Notes under the pieces: generated by a model
What the model was told of the DNA's origin: nothing
Seen by the model: only the letters and a program-made list of their open reading frames with translations
Databases searched by the model: none
Translations under genes and position numbers: made by a program
Shown: one piece after another, positions 10,697-25,200 of the stretch
Layout: every line of letters begins with the position of its first letter
How positions within the stretch are numbered: position 1 is the first letter of the stretch
DNA from: Seison nebaliae
Lineage: Eukaryota > Rotifera > Pararotatoria > Seisonacea > Seisonidae
Length of the DNA: 35,423 nt
NCBI GenBank assembly: GCA_023231475.1
Contig: JALJEE010000326.1
Location: forward strand, 1-35,423
Direction: 5' to 3'

Positions 10697-12177
10697 CTAA
10701 TCGTTATCGAAAGAATTTTCCTTCTTTTTTTCACGTCGAATAATTTCATTTTGGTATTTAATTTCAAATGTATCTTGTCTTGAACGATCGAATAATTTCA
10801 CGTAATTCCTTAAAGTTTCAGAAGATAATTCACTAAAATATAATTTGGAATAATCGATTGCTTCTAATTGGCAATGAGAAAAATCTTCTTTTATTCCATT
10901 TAACATCAACTTCAACAAATTCATTTTGATGTTCAATTGGAAGATTTCTTTCAAAATAAATTCATTCACATTTCGATATTGGACACTCGTCCAATTCTCA
11001 TTCTCATAATGACATTTATACAGAATTAATGGTGTTGCAGAGGCGAAATTATAATTTGGTGTTCCTTTCGTTAATTCTTTCTCGTTTAATAATCGTTCAA
11101 TAATTTCCGGTTCTTCTTTATTCATTCCGATCAATAGAAGAATTGAAATGATACATCGAATTTCATGATAAAGAAAAGCGTTTGCTAAAATTCTTAAATA
11201 TATCGTCCCTTCTCCACCATTAGACGAAGTAGATGAATTTGATAATTGAATAAATTCAACAGAAGAAATTGTTCGAATAAAATTCGTAACATTATTTTTC
11301 AAATCCATCCGACATAAATGTCGGAGATCATGAGTTCCTAATAAATAAGACGATGCTTTTTCCATTTGATCGATATTCAACCACTCACATCCCATCGGTA
11401 ATATGTAACGATATTCTCTTTTTATACATGAGAATCGAGCAGAAAAATCGATAATATTTTCTAATTTCCAAATAGAATAAATTCGAATTGTTGGAATGAG
11501 AACACCATTTAACATCCTCCCGTACAATTCGACATCATCCAATTTTCTAATTTTTAAACTGATCACTTGACTAAATGCACTAACTCCTAATATTTCAATT
11601 TTATTAATTTTATTTTTAATATTTTAATTCAATTAATTTTCCAAACCTTTATCTGTTCGACCACAACGAGAATATTGAGAAGATTGTCGATCTCGAATTA
11701 ATTTCGTTTCCATTAAAGCATCAAACAAATGATCCTCTACGGAATTTCTCACTAGACCTTTCGAGTCTTGAGCGAAAGCCTAAAAACCGTTAAAGAATAT
11801 TAAGGAGAATTGAAGAGATAATAATGAGATTTTATAACGTGAAAATTCCATCCAAAATAAAAAAATTTGATTGCTATAAATTCATATGAACATTTTTCAA
11901 AATCGAATTTCCTCTCTCGTTTTCTTTTCTTCATTTGTTTATTTTCAGTATTTACATTTGGAAATCGTTTTAAGGAATCAGATTTTTGAGTCTTCTCATC
12001 GATTTCGACGGTTGAGTCTTTTAATTCGTTTTTCGATTTTTTTGATGAAATTATAAAATTCTCAAGTTCATGAATATAATGAATTAATTGATTTCTTTCT
12101 ATCGAATATTTTTTCTTTCTCATAAATTCAATTCTTTTCGATATTCTATTGAAATTATTCTCCATTTCAAATAACAT
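10697..12177 (-). CDS. PUS3: PUS3 (Deg1-type) tRNA pseudouridine synthase
   Basis: Three exons on the minus strand: 12177-11839, 11779-11647 and 11586-10697, joined by 59- and 60-bp GT-AG introns, giving 453 residues (human PUS3 is 481). PUS3/Deg1 converts U38/U39 in the tRNA anticodon stem to pseudouridine. Exon 1 carries a charged N-terminus and the start of the TruA fold (FYFGWNFH). Exon 2 contains the catalytic motif CGRTDKG, with the nucleophilic Asp at about residue 156. Exon 3 continues with VSAFSQVIS, FSARFSCIKREYRYILP, GTHDLRHLCRMD and FLYHEIRCIISILLLIG, all close to known PUS3 sequences. The middle exon is needed for catalysis and has no long frame of its own. A minus-strand AATAAA lies at 10589-10594, in the short gap shared with GBF1. 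Confidence 0.95.
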
Positions 12178-12692
12178 GAATATTTTTATGGTTATTTTAT
12201 GATTATAATATGATATAAAAGAATTATAAAAGACATGAGGAAAATTAGAGTGGAAAAAAGCTTAATATTTTGGTAAAACTTAAGTTGTTCGCAATAAAAT
12301 AATTTTACCTGTTAATTAAATATATATTCAATTGGACCTCTATAAGTCAATGGCAACTAGTTGACAACGAACAAGATATTATAATATGAACAACAACAAT
12401 AAGGAATAAGGATAAAAAAAGTTATAGAGTTCACTATTTGTTCGATTGTTTTAGTTGGAATATTTTTCGACATCAAGACAATCTTTCCAGAGTTTCAATT
12501 TTAATTAGAGTTTACATTGAATTCTCTTTTAGAGATAGAGATGTAAAACATCCAAAGTTTTTATTCTACCGAAGTTTCGTTAGTTTCATGATTTATGTTC
12601 AATTCTTTTTCAGGAAATTCAATTACTTTTTTTTTTCTTTTTTTCTTTTTATTTATAGCAAATCCCCGCGGGGTAAATTAAAATTTGTTTTT

Positions 12693-12735
12693 AAAAATAA
12701 TGTTACGAATTTTATTCGAACAATTTCTTCTGTTG
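12693..12735 (+). repeat. 43-bp inverted copy of PUS3 coding sequence
   Basis: This 43-bp stretch is identical, in inverted orientation, to 11257-11299 inside PUS3 exon 3 (the codons for NNVTNFIRTISSV). The identity stops abruptly on both sides, with no similarity in the flanks. It lies about 0.5 kb upstream of the PUS3 start. It is a short ectopic copy, not a pseudogene of the whole gene. Confidence 0.85.
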
Positions 12736-13009
12736 TGTAAATTATTGTCGTAATTTTTTCGTTTTGGTTATTTTTCCTTACTTGATCTTTTTAAAACTGA
12801 ACACGAGTCGAATTCATAATTCCTTTTCTTTAAGGTTCAAATTTGTGTTTACCATCAACTGAATTTTATATAAGTTCCATGTTGTAATTATTCAGTATTT
12901 GATTGAGAAGTATTTTATTTCATTAGAAATTATTATTATTTATTTTCAAAATTCCCGTTGAGATAAATTAGAAAAAATATTTAAAAAATTCCGGTGGACA
13001 CCAACGTTG

Positions 13010-13250
13010 ATCAAGTGGTGCAAGTCGATGAGAGTTTCTTGATTAATTGGAGAAGACGTGATCATATCGTAAGAAAAAATGAGGTACTAAAAAGAGAATA
13101 GGCAGTGGAAGAAAACCAACGGTGGCGAAGAGTAAACAACGATTGCACCTGTAGAAACAACAGACTAATTTCCTAATAAGTAGATTGTAGGCGCGATCAA
13201 TCGACAAGAATGAACGCTACGTAATAGAAGATTGTACATAATGGAAATTT
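13010..13250 (+). mobile_element. Possible DNA-transposon (IS1595/Merlin-like) transposase scrap
   Basis: A short frame near 13015-13100 reads VQVDESFLINWRRRDH, resembling the first catalytic block of IS1595/Merlin-type DDE transposases (consensus E/QIDES followed by a basic KRKYNRG-like run). The following 130 bp is less AT-rich than its surroundings but has stops in all frames, and I found neither terminal inverted repeats nor the remaining catalytic residues. If real, it is a short, old fragment. The match is too small to be sure. Confidence 0.25.
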
Positions 13251-13856
13251 AATGTCTTATTTAGAATCTAAATTTTAGATAGATTGGAATGAATTAAATT
13301 TAATGTTAAAAATTGTCAAACAACTAAAAAGCACTTAAAATGTTTATAATTTAGCTTTTCTAATACTAATAGTAGATTTTTAGATAAATTCAATTCGTAA
13401 TATTCCTAAAAATATGGATAAAAAACCTTAAAAAGTTTTATTCTAGAATTTATGAATTTTTTTGTGAAGCTCTTCCTCATAATGGAGCCATAATGGAAAT
13501 TGCCATGTTCCTCAATTTATGAAACACATTGTATGAGATGTGTCGAAATTTATTGTTGAAAGTCGAACTTGAAATTTGAAGAAATGTAATTTAAATCAAA
13601 TCATTTCACGAAATCTTCATAAATTAGAACTTATCACTATGAATCACAATGAATACATACGGAATAGTTCAATATTTTATTTCACATCGATATTGTCAGT
13701 TATAAGGAGAAATATTCATAATGAAAAAAAAAACAATCACAATTTGCGCGCACAAAAAATGTTGACCAAATGAAAAATATTTCGATATAAATATTTATCT
13801 TGCGTACATTTTAGTCATATAATAATTTATAAAGAAGTTAAGGAAAGAAAAGAAGA

Positions 13857-14110
13857 ATGAAGGGGCGATTGTCCTATTGTACAGTACAATCGCCTCCTTA
13901 AAGAACGGAGGAGAAGGGTTGGAAACTGTGCGTAGTCCCCTACCATAAGTTTGCGCAATGTTCCAAGGAAATGGAGAATTGGAATATTGCGCTTAAACGA
14001 TTACGTTAAATCTGCAATATGCGAAGGAGATAAAAGATGGCAGGGGAAACCAATTTAGAGGTATCGTTAATGGATTGAACGATCGTTGGAAACTTGGAAA
14101 AGTTTCCAAT
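13857..14110. other. Block with three consecutive hairpins, function unknown
   Basis: Three inverted repeats lie in one 250-bp, less AT-rich block. Hairpin 1: 9-bp perfect stem 13864-13872 with 13886-13894, loop 13 nt; a competing 6-bp stem (TTGTAC/GTACAA) sits inside it. Hairpin 2: 13953-13966 with 13979-13992, 14 pairs including one G-U, loop 12 nt, extendable by a GTTT/AAAC pair across a bulge. Hairpin 3: 14086-14094 with 14101-14109, 9-bp perfect stem, loop 6 nt. No open frame. It could be a structured RNA, a regulatory region, or part of a decayed mobile element. Confidence 0.45.
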
Positions 14111-15006
14111 TCAAAGCGAAACAAAAAAATAGACCGACTATTGAGAATTATTGATCATAATTGGTAATGTTTTAAATGGGGATGGGTTATATGAATACTT
14201 ATAATTCTTGAATATAAATACTTCGGTTCAGGAGCACCAGAGGTCAAGCAATAATTCTGAGGGGAGTTCTTAATCTATTTCAAAATTCAAAAATTCAAAC
14301 AAAAACCTAAATTATATCAATTAAATACAGGTTTATGAACAGTGATTTATTTTCTTTTCTTTTTTATTTACCGACACGTGATGAAATCGATATCGGAAGA
14401 AAACTTATTAAGACTAACTTGTATAGTGAGTTATCCTATTTTCTTTTTAAGTTGCCCCGAGGGAATTTGATCTTATAAATTTTTTAAAAAATTTGCTTCA
14501 TCGCAATAAAGAACTTGGAAAATTTTATAACGACATATTTTTCTTGAATTATTTTATTATTTGTTTGCTTTATTATTTCCAATTTCACAAGAAGATTTTA
14601 ATGATAATCCAAAAAAAAATTGATAAGAAAACATGGAACTAGAAATCTCTAAAAGATATTAAATTTTAAACATTTGAGTATTGCATAAAAACTCTCACGA
14701 CATAACGACTGAAAGTTATGATTCGGTTATACAAATCTGTATACTTCCAGAATAATCTAGATTTTGGAGTAATATTTATTTGAATGATATTTGAGAGAAT
14801 TTAAAGTGGAATTTCTTCAATTAACTTTGTTGATAAATTGGAGAGTTCATAAGAAATGTTTGGTGAAAATGGATAGATCGAAATCATGATAAATAAAATT
14901 AAAAACCATTCATCCATAAAGTTATAATGACGTCATTTTACAATTATTTCGCACAACTAATAAATGTACTCAATGCAAGTTATTCATTCATTAAACATTA
15001 AGGAAA

Positions 15007-17665
15007 ATGTTGAATCGATTTAAAACTAGATTGCGAGATAGACAACGTCGAAAAGATAAAGAACAATTAACAGAGAGAAAGAATCGAAGTGTTAACAGTG
15101 ACGACGATGATGATAATTTGGATGTTACAACGATTGATGATAACGAAAATGTGATTGCCAAGGAGAAATTGGAAGAGCGTGTAAAGACTCCGTCGTTGGA
15201 AGTAGAAGTGGATCCAACGCCACTTCCTTCTGTCCATGAAGAAGTGTCAGATGAAACTACTAAATATATAAAAATGGGTCCATATCGAATGCCCTTATTT
15301 ATGTTGATTGCTGTCGTTATCTTGGTACTTTATATAATTCTTCAAGGTGTAGCAATATTCACAGACAATTGGGCAGTGCATAAGACAACTGATAGTAAAT
15401 CAGGATTATTTCGAGCTCGAGTTGCTAATGGTGATTTCAATTTCTTTCATGTCGCAGCTCCTTTATCATCCAATACATTCGTCACATTGAAAAATGAACA
15501 TTCTCAAAGTTCTTAAAAATTATTCAAATTTCTTTTTTGACACACATTTGTAGGATATGTGAATATTGTACAATATATTATGGCGTTCAATTTTGCTGCG
15601 GCAATTTTCCTATTAATATTCATTCCGATTTTCTCATTGTTCGTTTTGGGTAAACGAGAATATTTCAGGAATCATTTACAACATTATGTTTATCTTCTCG
15701 TATTCATCACTTGTATGAGTTAGTATCATTCAATATTGTCATTTTGTGCAGATTATTAATTCTTTCAATTTGTTGACAGTTATTATACAGATAGCTGGGA
15801 TAGTAATATGGAGTCAATTTTTTCCCAAAGACACTTATGATTTAGGATTCTCTTTTATTGTCGCATGTATCGCCGTCGTATTTTTACTTGTTGTATTAAT
15901 TCTAATCATTCTAGCGATGATGGGAAAAATAAGGTAAAAAATAGTTTTTGGGCTTAATTTAAATTTATTTTCATTTCAAGAGATACGGGAAGTCTGATAG
16001 CAAATTCGATTATTAAAGATCAATATAAACCGATATTGTCTTTTCTCATCACAACTGCCGTAATTGCATTGATAATAAGTCTGGTACTATTTCTATTATC
16101 GTACTTCACACCAGAATGGGCAGCACAAGAATTAGTAGCATATGGTGGTTTGTGGAAAGAATGTGGAACACATTTCATTTATTTATCTGCTCCATATCCA
16201 ACAGCATTCTGCTCCAAATTAACTTCTAATGCAAATGGTTTTGATTTTCAATATTTTCGTCGTGCAAATATTTTTACTAACATTAATTAAATTTTTAGGA
16301 TGGTTATTGGCATGTCAAGTATTATTCAGTGTGGTCCTAGTTCTTATGGTACTTCTCTTAATTGGAACATTTGTGGCACAATGGTCGATATTTCAAAGAA
16401 TCGCCAGAATTCGCTTAATCAAAATTTGTATAATTTTAACAATTGTCACAAGTTTTTCTTTAACAAATTTATTAGAATTTTTTTTTTATTTCAAAATTAT
16501 ATTAATCATCAGTTGTTTTCCAAACGATTGCCTTATTGATTTATGGTGATGCAGTTACGAAAACGGATAATCGAATCGATATCAATAGTTCGGCAGATCC
16601 TTTCAATTTCGATCTGAAATTATCTTGGGGATATGCACTGATGGTGATTGTTGATTTGATATTACTATTCATTCTAATTCTCTTATTATTGGAATATGTT
16701 CGACAACAAGCAAAGTTTGGCTTTCATCTAATAATGAAATCATTTGAATGAAAATTCATTTTAGAATTGCCGCGACGAAATTTACGAAGTTCCGAGAGAA
16801 AGTCGAAAAATATAAATCGTATAAAGCGGATAAAGCAAGAAGAGAATACGAACAGCATCGAAGGGAATATGAAGAAGAAAGACGACGATTACAAGAAGAA
16901 GATAATCGTTTTCATAACAACATTCGAAATGCACCAGTTATGGTAACCATTCATCCGTCAGGTTTGATTTTCTTAAATAAAAAATGAAAAAAAAATTAAT
17001 ATTCAAAAATTTGAATAGGATTAATATTGAATCAAAATAATGATCAATATAATGAGAGTTATGATGATAATTATCGTGATAATGATTTTCCTAATGTGAA
17101 TATGAATGGAAGTAGTTCGTATTATAATCAACGATCAATACATGATGATGATTATAGTCATGAACATGAACATGAACATGAAACTTCTATAATTGAACCG
17201 AGAGTCGTTCCAACTATTCCTTCAGTTCCCGTTGTTCCTACTGTCTCACCAATTCGTTCACTTTCACCTGAAATTAATGTACAACATATATCACCAGATT
17301 ATGGAACTACGATAGATAACAGTCCTCTCCCACCTAAATCACGACAAGCTAGTTATGGAAATACTCATTCGATCGGTTCTCCAATAATACCTGAAGAGAG
17401 AGAATTGGTCGATTCTCCAAATATTACACAAACTTCATCATTGAAAGGTGACGACAACATCGTCGAAGAGAAAGAAGATATTATCGATAGTCCGATAGTT
17501 TCAGAAAAATCAAGAAAATCAAATACCTCCAACAAAACTAAATCATCTCAACTCTCTCAAAATGGAACTTCTCCTCCGCCAAATATACCTCGACCACCTT
17601 CTGGTACGCCTCCTCCTGCACAACCACCTCCACCACCTCCATCTGGTTCACCTCCAAAAATTTAA
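15007..17665 (+). CDS. Double claudin-like (8-TM) protein with coiled, proline-rich tail
   Basis: Eight exons in continuous phase: 15007-15508, 15554-15718, 15780-15933, 15981-16237, 16299-16451, 16513-16714, 16765-16961, 17019-17665; 758 residues. After an acidic N-terminus (DDDDDNLD) come two tandem four-helix modules of the claudin/PMP22/EMP type. Module 1 begins with LFMLIAVVILVLYIILQ and lacks the cysteine pair. Module 2 begins with ILSFLITTAVIALIISLVLF and has the claudin extracellular signature W..GLW with two Cys (GLWKECG ... AFCSK, near residues 325-345). Helix 8 is followed by a charged, probably coiled segment (REYEQHRREYEEERRRLQEE), a Ser/Thr-rich region and a proline-rich end (PPPPPPSGSPPKI). 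Claudin-like proteins organise septate-junction barriers in arthropods; this role is inferred. Introns are 45-61 bp. AATAAA follows at 17708-17713. Confidence 0.8.
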
Positions 17666-17889
17666 AAATATAATAAAATTATTTTCTTTTAAAAATTGAA
17701 TTGATTCAATAAATTTATTGATGCGACTAATTTCTTTTTCATTAAACGTGATTTATTTGACACTTAATTTTATTACGTGAAATTGAAAGATATTTTGGAC
17801 AATAAACTTTTTAAAGAATTATTGGAATTCTCTTATTCTTTTCGATATATCATTCGACACAATTTCGTTTCCAAAATATCTATGAGGTG

Positions 17890-19394
17890 ATGAAAAATAA
17901 GATTTTGTTGATAGTAACTGTAATTAGTCAATTCATTTCAGTAACATTTCAATTTAAAGATTGTTATTTTCAAGATAATATTTCGAAATGTACGAAAGTC
18001 TTTAGAGGTTTTAAAAATTAATTATTTTCGATTCAAATCCAAGTTATTTAATTTATTCATTTTTAGGACGTTTATGGTGTTATACAGATAAAGTAGAAAG
18101 ATCGTGGAATTATTGTGAGAAAGATGGAAAACATGCCGTCGGTTACACCAATTTACAAATGTCGATGAGAAAAAAACCATCGAGTTGTAAGAACAGTCTT
18201 TATTTGGAGAAGAATCACAATTATAAAGTAAAAAATAAAGGACAAAATTTGAAATTTGTTTCATGTTTTCATTCAAATCAGAAATTAATTATTGGTACTT
18301 GGAATGACAAGATTTATTCGAATGAAGTCATTTATCGATGTATCAGAGGAAAATGGGTGACCAAAAAGCCGATTCTCGGTTGCTCATCTCCAAATACAAG
18401 AAAATATTTGGCGAAGAGAAATTTACGGAGAAAAAGAAACAAATCTTCCGAAACTATTTTAGAACGATATAAAAGGAAGAAACAATCGATCTTACGATAT
18501 CGAAGATATTTAAAGAAAAGAGCATCGATGATACTTCGACGATTGAAGAACCGTCGTAGAAGAAATAATGGAAAGAAAATGAAAAAATGGAAGAAAAAAA
18601 GAAATAAAAAGAAAAGATTTCAAAATAAGAAAAAAAATTTAGAAATGAAAAAAAGAAAGAAATTACCGAATGAAGTCGCTTATAATCGATTAGCGAAGTG
18701 GTCCAAAAGAAATAGTCGATTATCGAAGAAAAAGAAAAATCCATCAAATTTAAGAAAAAACGATTTGATTCGAAAGAAGAAATTGAAGTTCAGGAAGAAT
18801 CAAAATTTCGAGAAAAAGAGAATTGTAAAGAAATTTCAAGAGAAAATTTCGAACGATATCGATCGAAAAATAAAGGAATCAAACCATCAAGTATTAGAAG
18901 ATCGTCTAAATGAAATTCATGAAATGAGTAACAGGAATGAAATAGATGTAAAAGAACATTCGAAAACGATGCAAAATCTTTCGACTAATTCTGGAAAATT
19001 TTGGGAGAAAGATAATAAAAAAAGAAATTATCAAGAAAATGAATCGAAATTAGAGAATGACAATAAAATTCAAGACAAAGAAAAATTCCGTCATATCGAT
19101 ATTAATCAGATGATGAATAATCATCTGAAAATGTCTCAATTAGAAATGCCCAAAAAAATAAGTAATTTATTACTCCAATCGACAAACACAACAAAAATTG
19201 ATTTGGATGAACTTTATGGGAAATTTGTTACACAACCAGAACCGTTACATCGAAATCGTGCTCCACGATCATATCATCGAGAAGAAATCATTCCAATGAA
19301 TCAAATGATAATGAATGAAAAGACGGATAAAAATGAAATTGGAACGTCATTATCGACTTTAGTTTTAACATCAATGTCGAACGGTTATGAATGA
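17890..19394 (+). CDS. Secreted FNII-like and CCP protein with very basic tail
   Basis: Two exons, 17890-18007 and 18067-19394, 481 residues. The short first exon is too small to stand out but gives a clean signal peptide (MKNKILLIVTVISQFISV) and the start of a cysteine-rich module. Across the junction the pattern C-x8-C ... RGRLWCYT ... SWNYC fits the core of a fibronectin type II-like fold. Next is a CCP/sushi-like unit of four cysteines ending YRCIRGKWVTKKPILGC. From about residue 160 the protein is Lys/Arg-rich with runs such as KKWKKKRNKKKRF, then a mixed-charge tail. The family is not recognised. A secreted polybasic tail could bind polyanions (glycosaminoglycans, nucleic acids, cuticle) or be proteolytically processed; both are inference. 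It lies 223 bp downstream of the claudin-like gene and converges with DDX41 across about 105 bp. Confidence 0.7.
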
Positions 19395-19498
19395 GAATTG
19401 AGAGAATTAGCGAAATTAATTTAAATTCAATGTTGTTTATTTTATTTATTTAATTAAATGAGAAAAAAAGAATGAAAATTAGAAAAAATAGTTTTCCA

Positions 19499-22216
<2,718 letters not shown>

Positions 22217-25200
22217 ATGCGAATTTTATTATTTTTCTTATACTTTTTCCATTTCCGATTAATCTCCGCACTCTACTACTATAAGGATATCTACGGAATT
22301 TCAACTCATACGACAAGTTCATCTTTGAAATTCCATTAAAATTTCATTTAATATCCAATTTTCAAATTAGACTCATTATTGAATGTGTTTAATAGAAATG
22401 AATCTCCATTTGCATATGATGCGAAAATTAACAAGAATCTTTTCAATTATAAACAATACAACGATCAAATTTTACCGTCGAAAACATCGCCATTCACTCT
22501 TTTTGATTTGTGTCGTCAAAAAAACTTGAATCTAATCTCAGCTGACGAATGGACAATTAATCGATATCATCCAAGATATTGTTATACCAGATGGTCGAAA
22601 ATATTTACGAAAAATATCTATGAAGATATTTGTAATAACAAAGATGTTCTTATTCAATTGGAATATTTAGATGAATTAGTTTTTCTTTCTTGTTTCCCCT
22701 CATTTTTCATGATATAATTTGAAATTAAAGGATTTTCTCGTCCGTTATATCGAATCAGTTAATCAATCTCATGTCATAATTCCTGTGGGTATACGATTTG
22801 AACATTCTTGGTACCATTCGTCTTCACGCAATTTCGTACCTACACCTTTATTGTTAGAGAATGGAAAATGAATATTAACCATAATTACTTTCTAATTTTA
22901 GAACAGTTTTGTTATCAATGACATCAGGAATTATCGACCTCTCATCTGCTTATCTGGTTTTGGAGAAGTTCAATGATGTGGTACAATTCAAAGTCCGAAC
23001 TGCGAATGAATTGCAGCAAAATGTTTTAAAACTTCAATACTTTTGTCAACCGCAGGAATTAATCGGGAAAAAACCAGAAAATTGTGACGAGAATTTGTGG
23101 CAATTTAAAGGAAAAATTGGTCGAACAAAACTTTCAACACATTGTATTATCGATGATTGTACATTGTTAATATTTCAAATGCATTTATAATATTGGAATA
23201 TAATTTAATTTTTTTATCAGTCAACTTTATACTCCGTCCCCTTCGAATAGTAAAGCGAAATCGTTAATTGCGAAAACACACCGATCAAATATTAAAATTT
23301 ATGGAGTTTCACTCATTTTGAAATATAATTTTCTTTTTATTATTTTGTAAATATCATGCAGTCGTCGTTTTGTGGGAGAGTCGATAGAGAAGATTGTAAA
23401 GATATTGAAAAATGTGTTGTCATATCAGGTTTTTGTTTAATAACAATAATTTTCCAATAAATTTAAATTTATTAATTAATAAAATAATTTAAAGGTATTT
23501 GCTCACCTGGTTGGTTCAATATTGGCCATCATTGTTATTTATTTATCAAACGAAGTGATGAAAAAGATAAAGATGTCTGCAATTATTTTGATGCGGAAAG
23601 TTACACGGGAGAACGGTTAATTCTTTTAAAATGTTTTCATTATAAATAACTTTATGTTTTTAGTGACAAACTTGAACTATATGACAGTTATTTTTTTATT
23701 TTATAATAATAATTTAAAATTATTATGTTTCCGATAGGCAAATTCCGGAACGTGATAATTTGTTACAAATCCAAAACATTAAGAAGATCAACTGGTTATA
23801 AATTGAAAATTAACAGTTAGTAATTTCGATGAAATCAAAAGAAAAATATAATGAAATTATAGTCGATGGTAAACAATGTTCTATTCCGTATAAAACGGAT
23901 GACAACAAATGGATGACCGGGTGTGAACGATTGAATAAAACTTATTCTTTCTGTTCGAATAAAGATCTAAAATGTTCGACAGACGAAACTTTCTCAACTT
24001 TCAATAAGACATCTCAATTCGAAGAAAATTTCAATATCAAATTGAATGAAACGAAAAAAATCATCAAAACTTGTCGAAATGACGGAATCCTCATCAATGG
24101 CACATGTTACACATTTGTCTTCAATACATTGTTAGGTTGGAAAGATGCTTCAAAATATTGTCGAAAGAATTTCCAAGGAGAATTAGCTTCAATTCATTCA
24201 TATGAAGAGAATTCCATTTTGACTTTTATTGCGATGGAATATCGTTCGATTTCTTCTTTATCAAAATTTATTAATTATCTTTTTAGGAAATTCAACATAT
24301 CTATGGATCGGATTAAATCATGAGAAAATAAGGAAGCTGAAAGGACCATCCGTCGTATTTGACGTATTGAATGTTCGTAGAAATTTTCGAAAATAAAAAA
24401 TTTGATTGAATAAATTTCATGTAGTTCCTTTCTCCATTTAGAAGACGTCATGTAAAAGTGAAATTGTCTTGGTTAGATAAGTCGCCTGTTGATTATGTGA
24501 ATTATATGCATGGTGATCTATTGGCACATAAACGATATGATTGTGGATTGTTACACACGAGAGTTCCATTTTAAATTCTTCATAATTTTTATTTGTGAAA
24601 TATTCAAATTTGTCATCATATAAATTGTTTTGATAATAGCATAAATTTGGTGGTCATGGAGAATGGGTGAATGGAGAATGTTCATTGAAAGCGCCATTTA
24701 TTTGTCAATATAAACCATTAGATCAGATTAATGAATATGAGTCTTCGGAATGTGAAAAAGTTTATTCTTTATCAGCTGTTTTTTGATTTAACAAATTCAA
24801 CAGAATTCAACGACTATGATAATGGATTTATGTCTAATTTTTTCAGACGGAACAACTAAAAATGAAGTTGATAGAAAATGTAATCATTTAAGAAGTAAAT
24901 TGATTGAGAACGATGTGTTACCATTTTTTGAAAATTTTTTTTTAAAAATGATTTCTGACTTTTCAAGTGCTCTTGTGGAAGTTGTCAATAAGAAGAACGA
25001 GATATTTGGAAAATATTTAAAGAATGATAAATTTTACACTTTCCTAGATTTGGTTTTTGACGACAAATCCAATGTCTACGTTTGGTCGTCATCAAAAGAA
25101 AAATCGAAATATTATTTATCAAACGATATCGAGTGGGGAGCAGGAAGTCCAAGTTTTGTGGTTTATTCTAAAAACGATTTAATAGAATTTCCATTTTCTC

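Larger units (their letters stand above)
12178..15006. other. Gene-poor 2.8-kb region with repeat scraps
   Basis: No convincing host gene. The 100-codon open frame at 12438-12740 is not gene-like apart from a run (NNVTNFIRTISSV) that is an inverted copy of PUS3 coding DNA, described separately. Also here are a possible transposase scrap near 13010, a hairpin-rich and less AT-rich block at 13857-14110, and a TATAAATA-like box near 14213 in sequence resembling a promoter or an old repeat end. The 65-codon frame at 13576-13773 lacks any recognisable domain. Confidence 0.5.

Noticed and set aside
12438-12740. Hundred-codon plus-strand frame containing NNVTNFIRTISSV
   Set aside because: The only recognisable part is the inverted 43-bp PUS3 copy. 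The rest is Phe/Tyr-rich translation of AT-rich DNA with no domain, so I treat it as non-coding.
14205-14300. Solo long terminal repeat of a retrotransposon
   Set aside because: A TATA-like box alone is not enough: no matching terminal repeat, flanking duplication or retroviral coding sequence was recognised in the window.
18454-18747. Minus-strand Phe/Ser-rich frame opposite the basic tail
   Set aside because: It is the complement of Lys-rich codons and has no independent coding support.
23738-23751. Micro-exon 8 of the receptor gene
   Set aside because: Kept in the model because it is the only join I found that preserves phase, but not claimed as a finding: a 14-bp exon chosen to fix phase could be an error.
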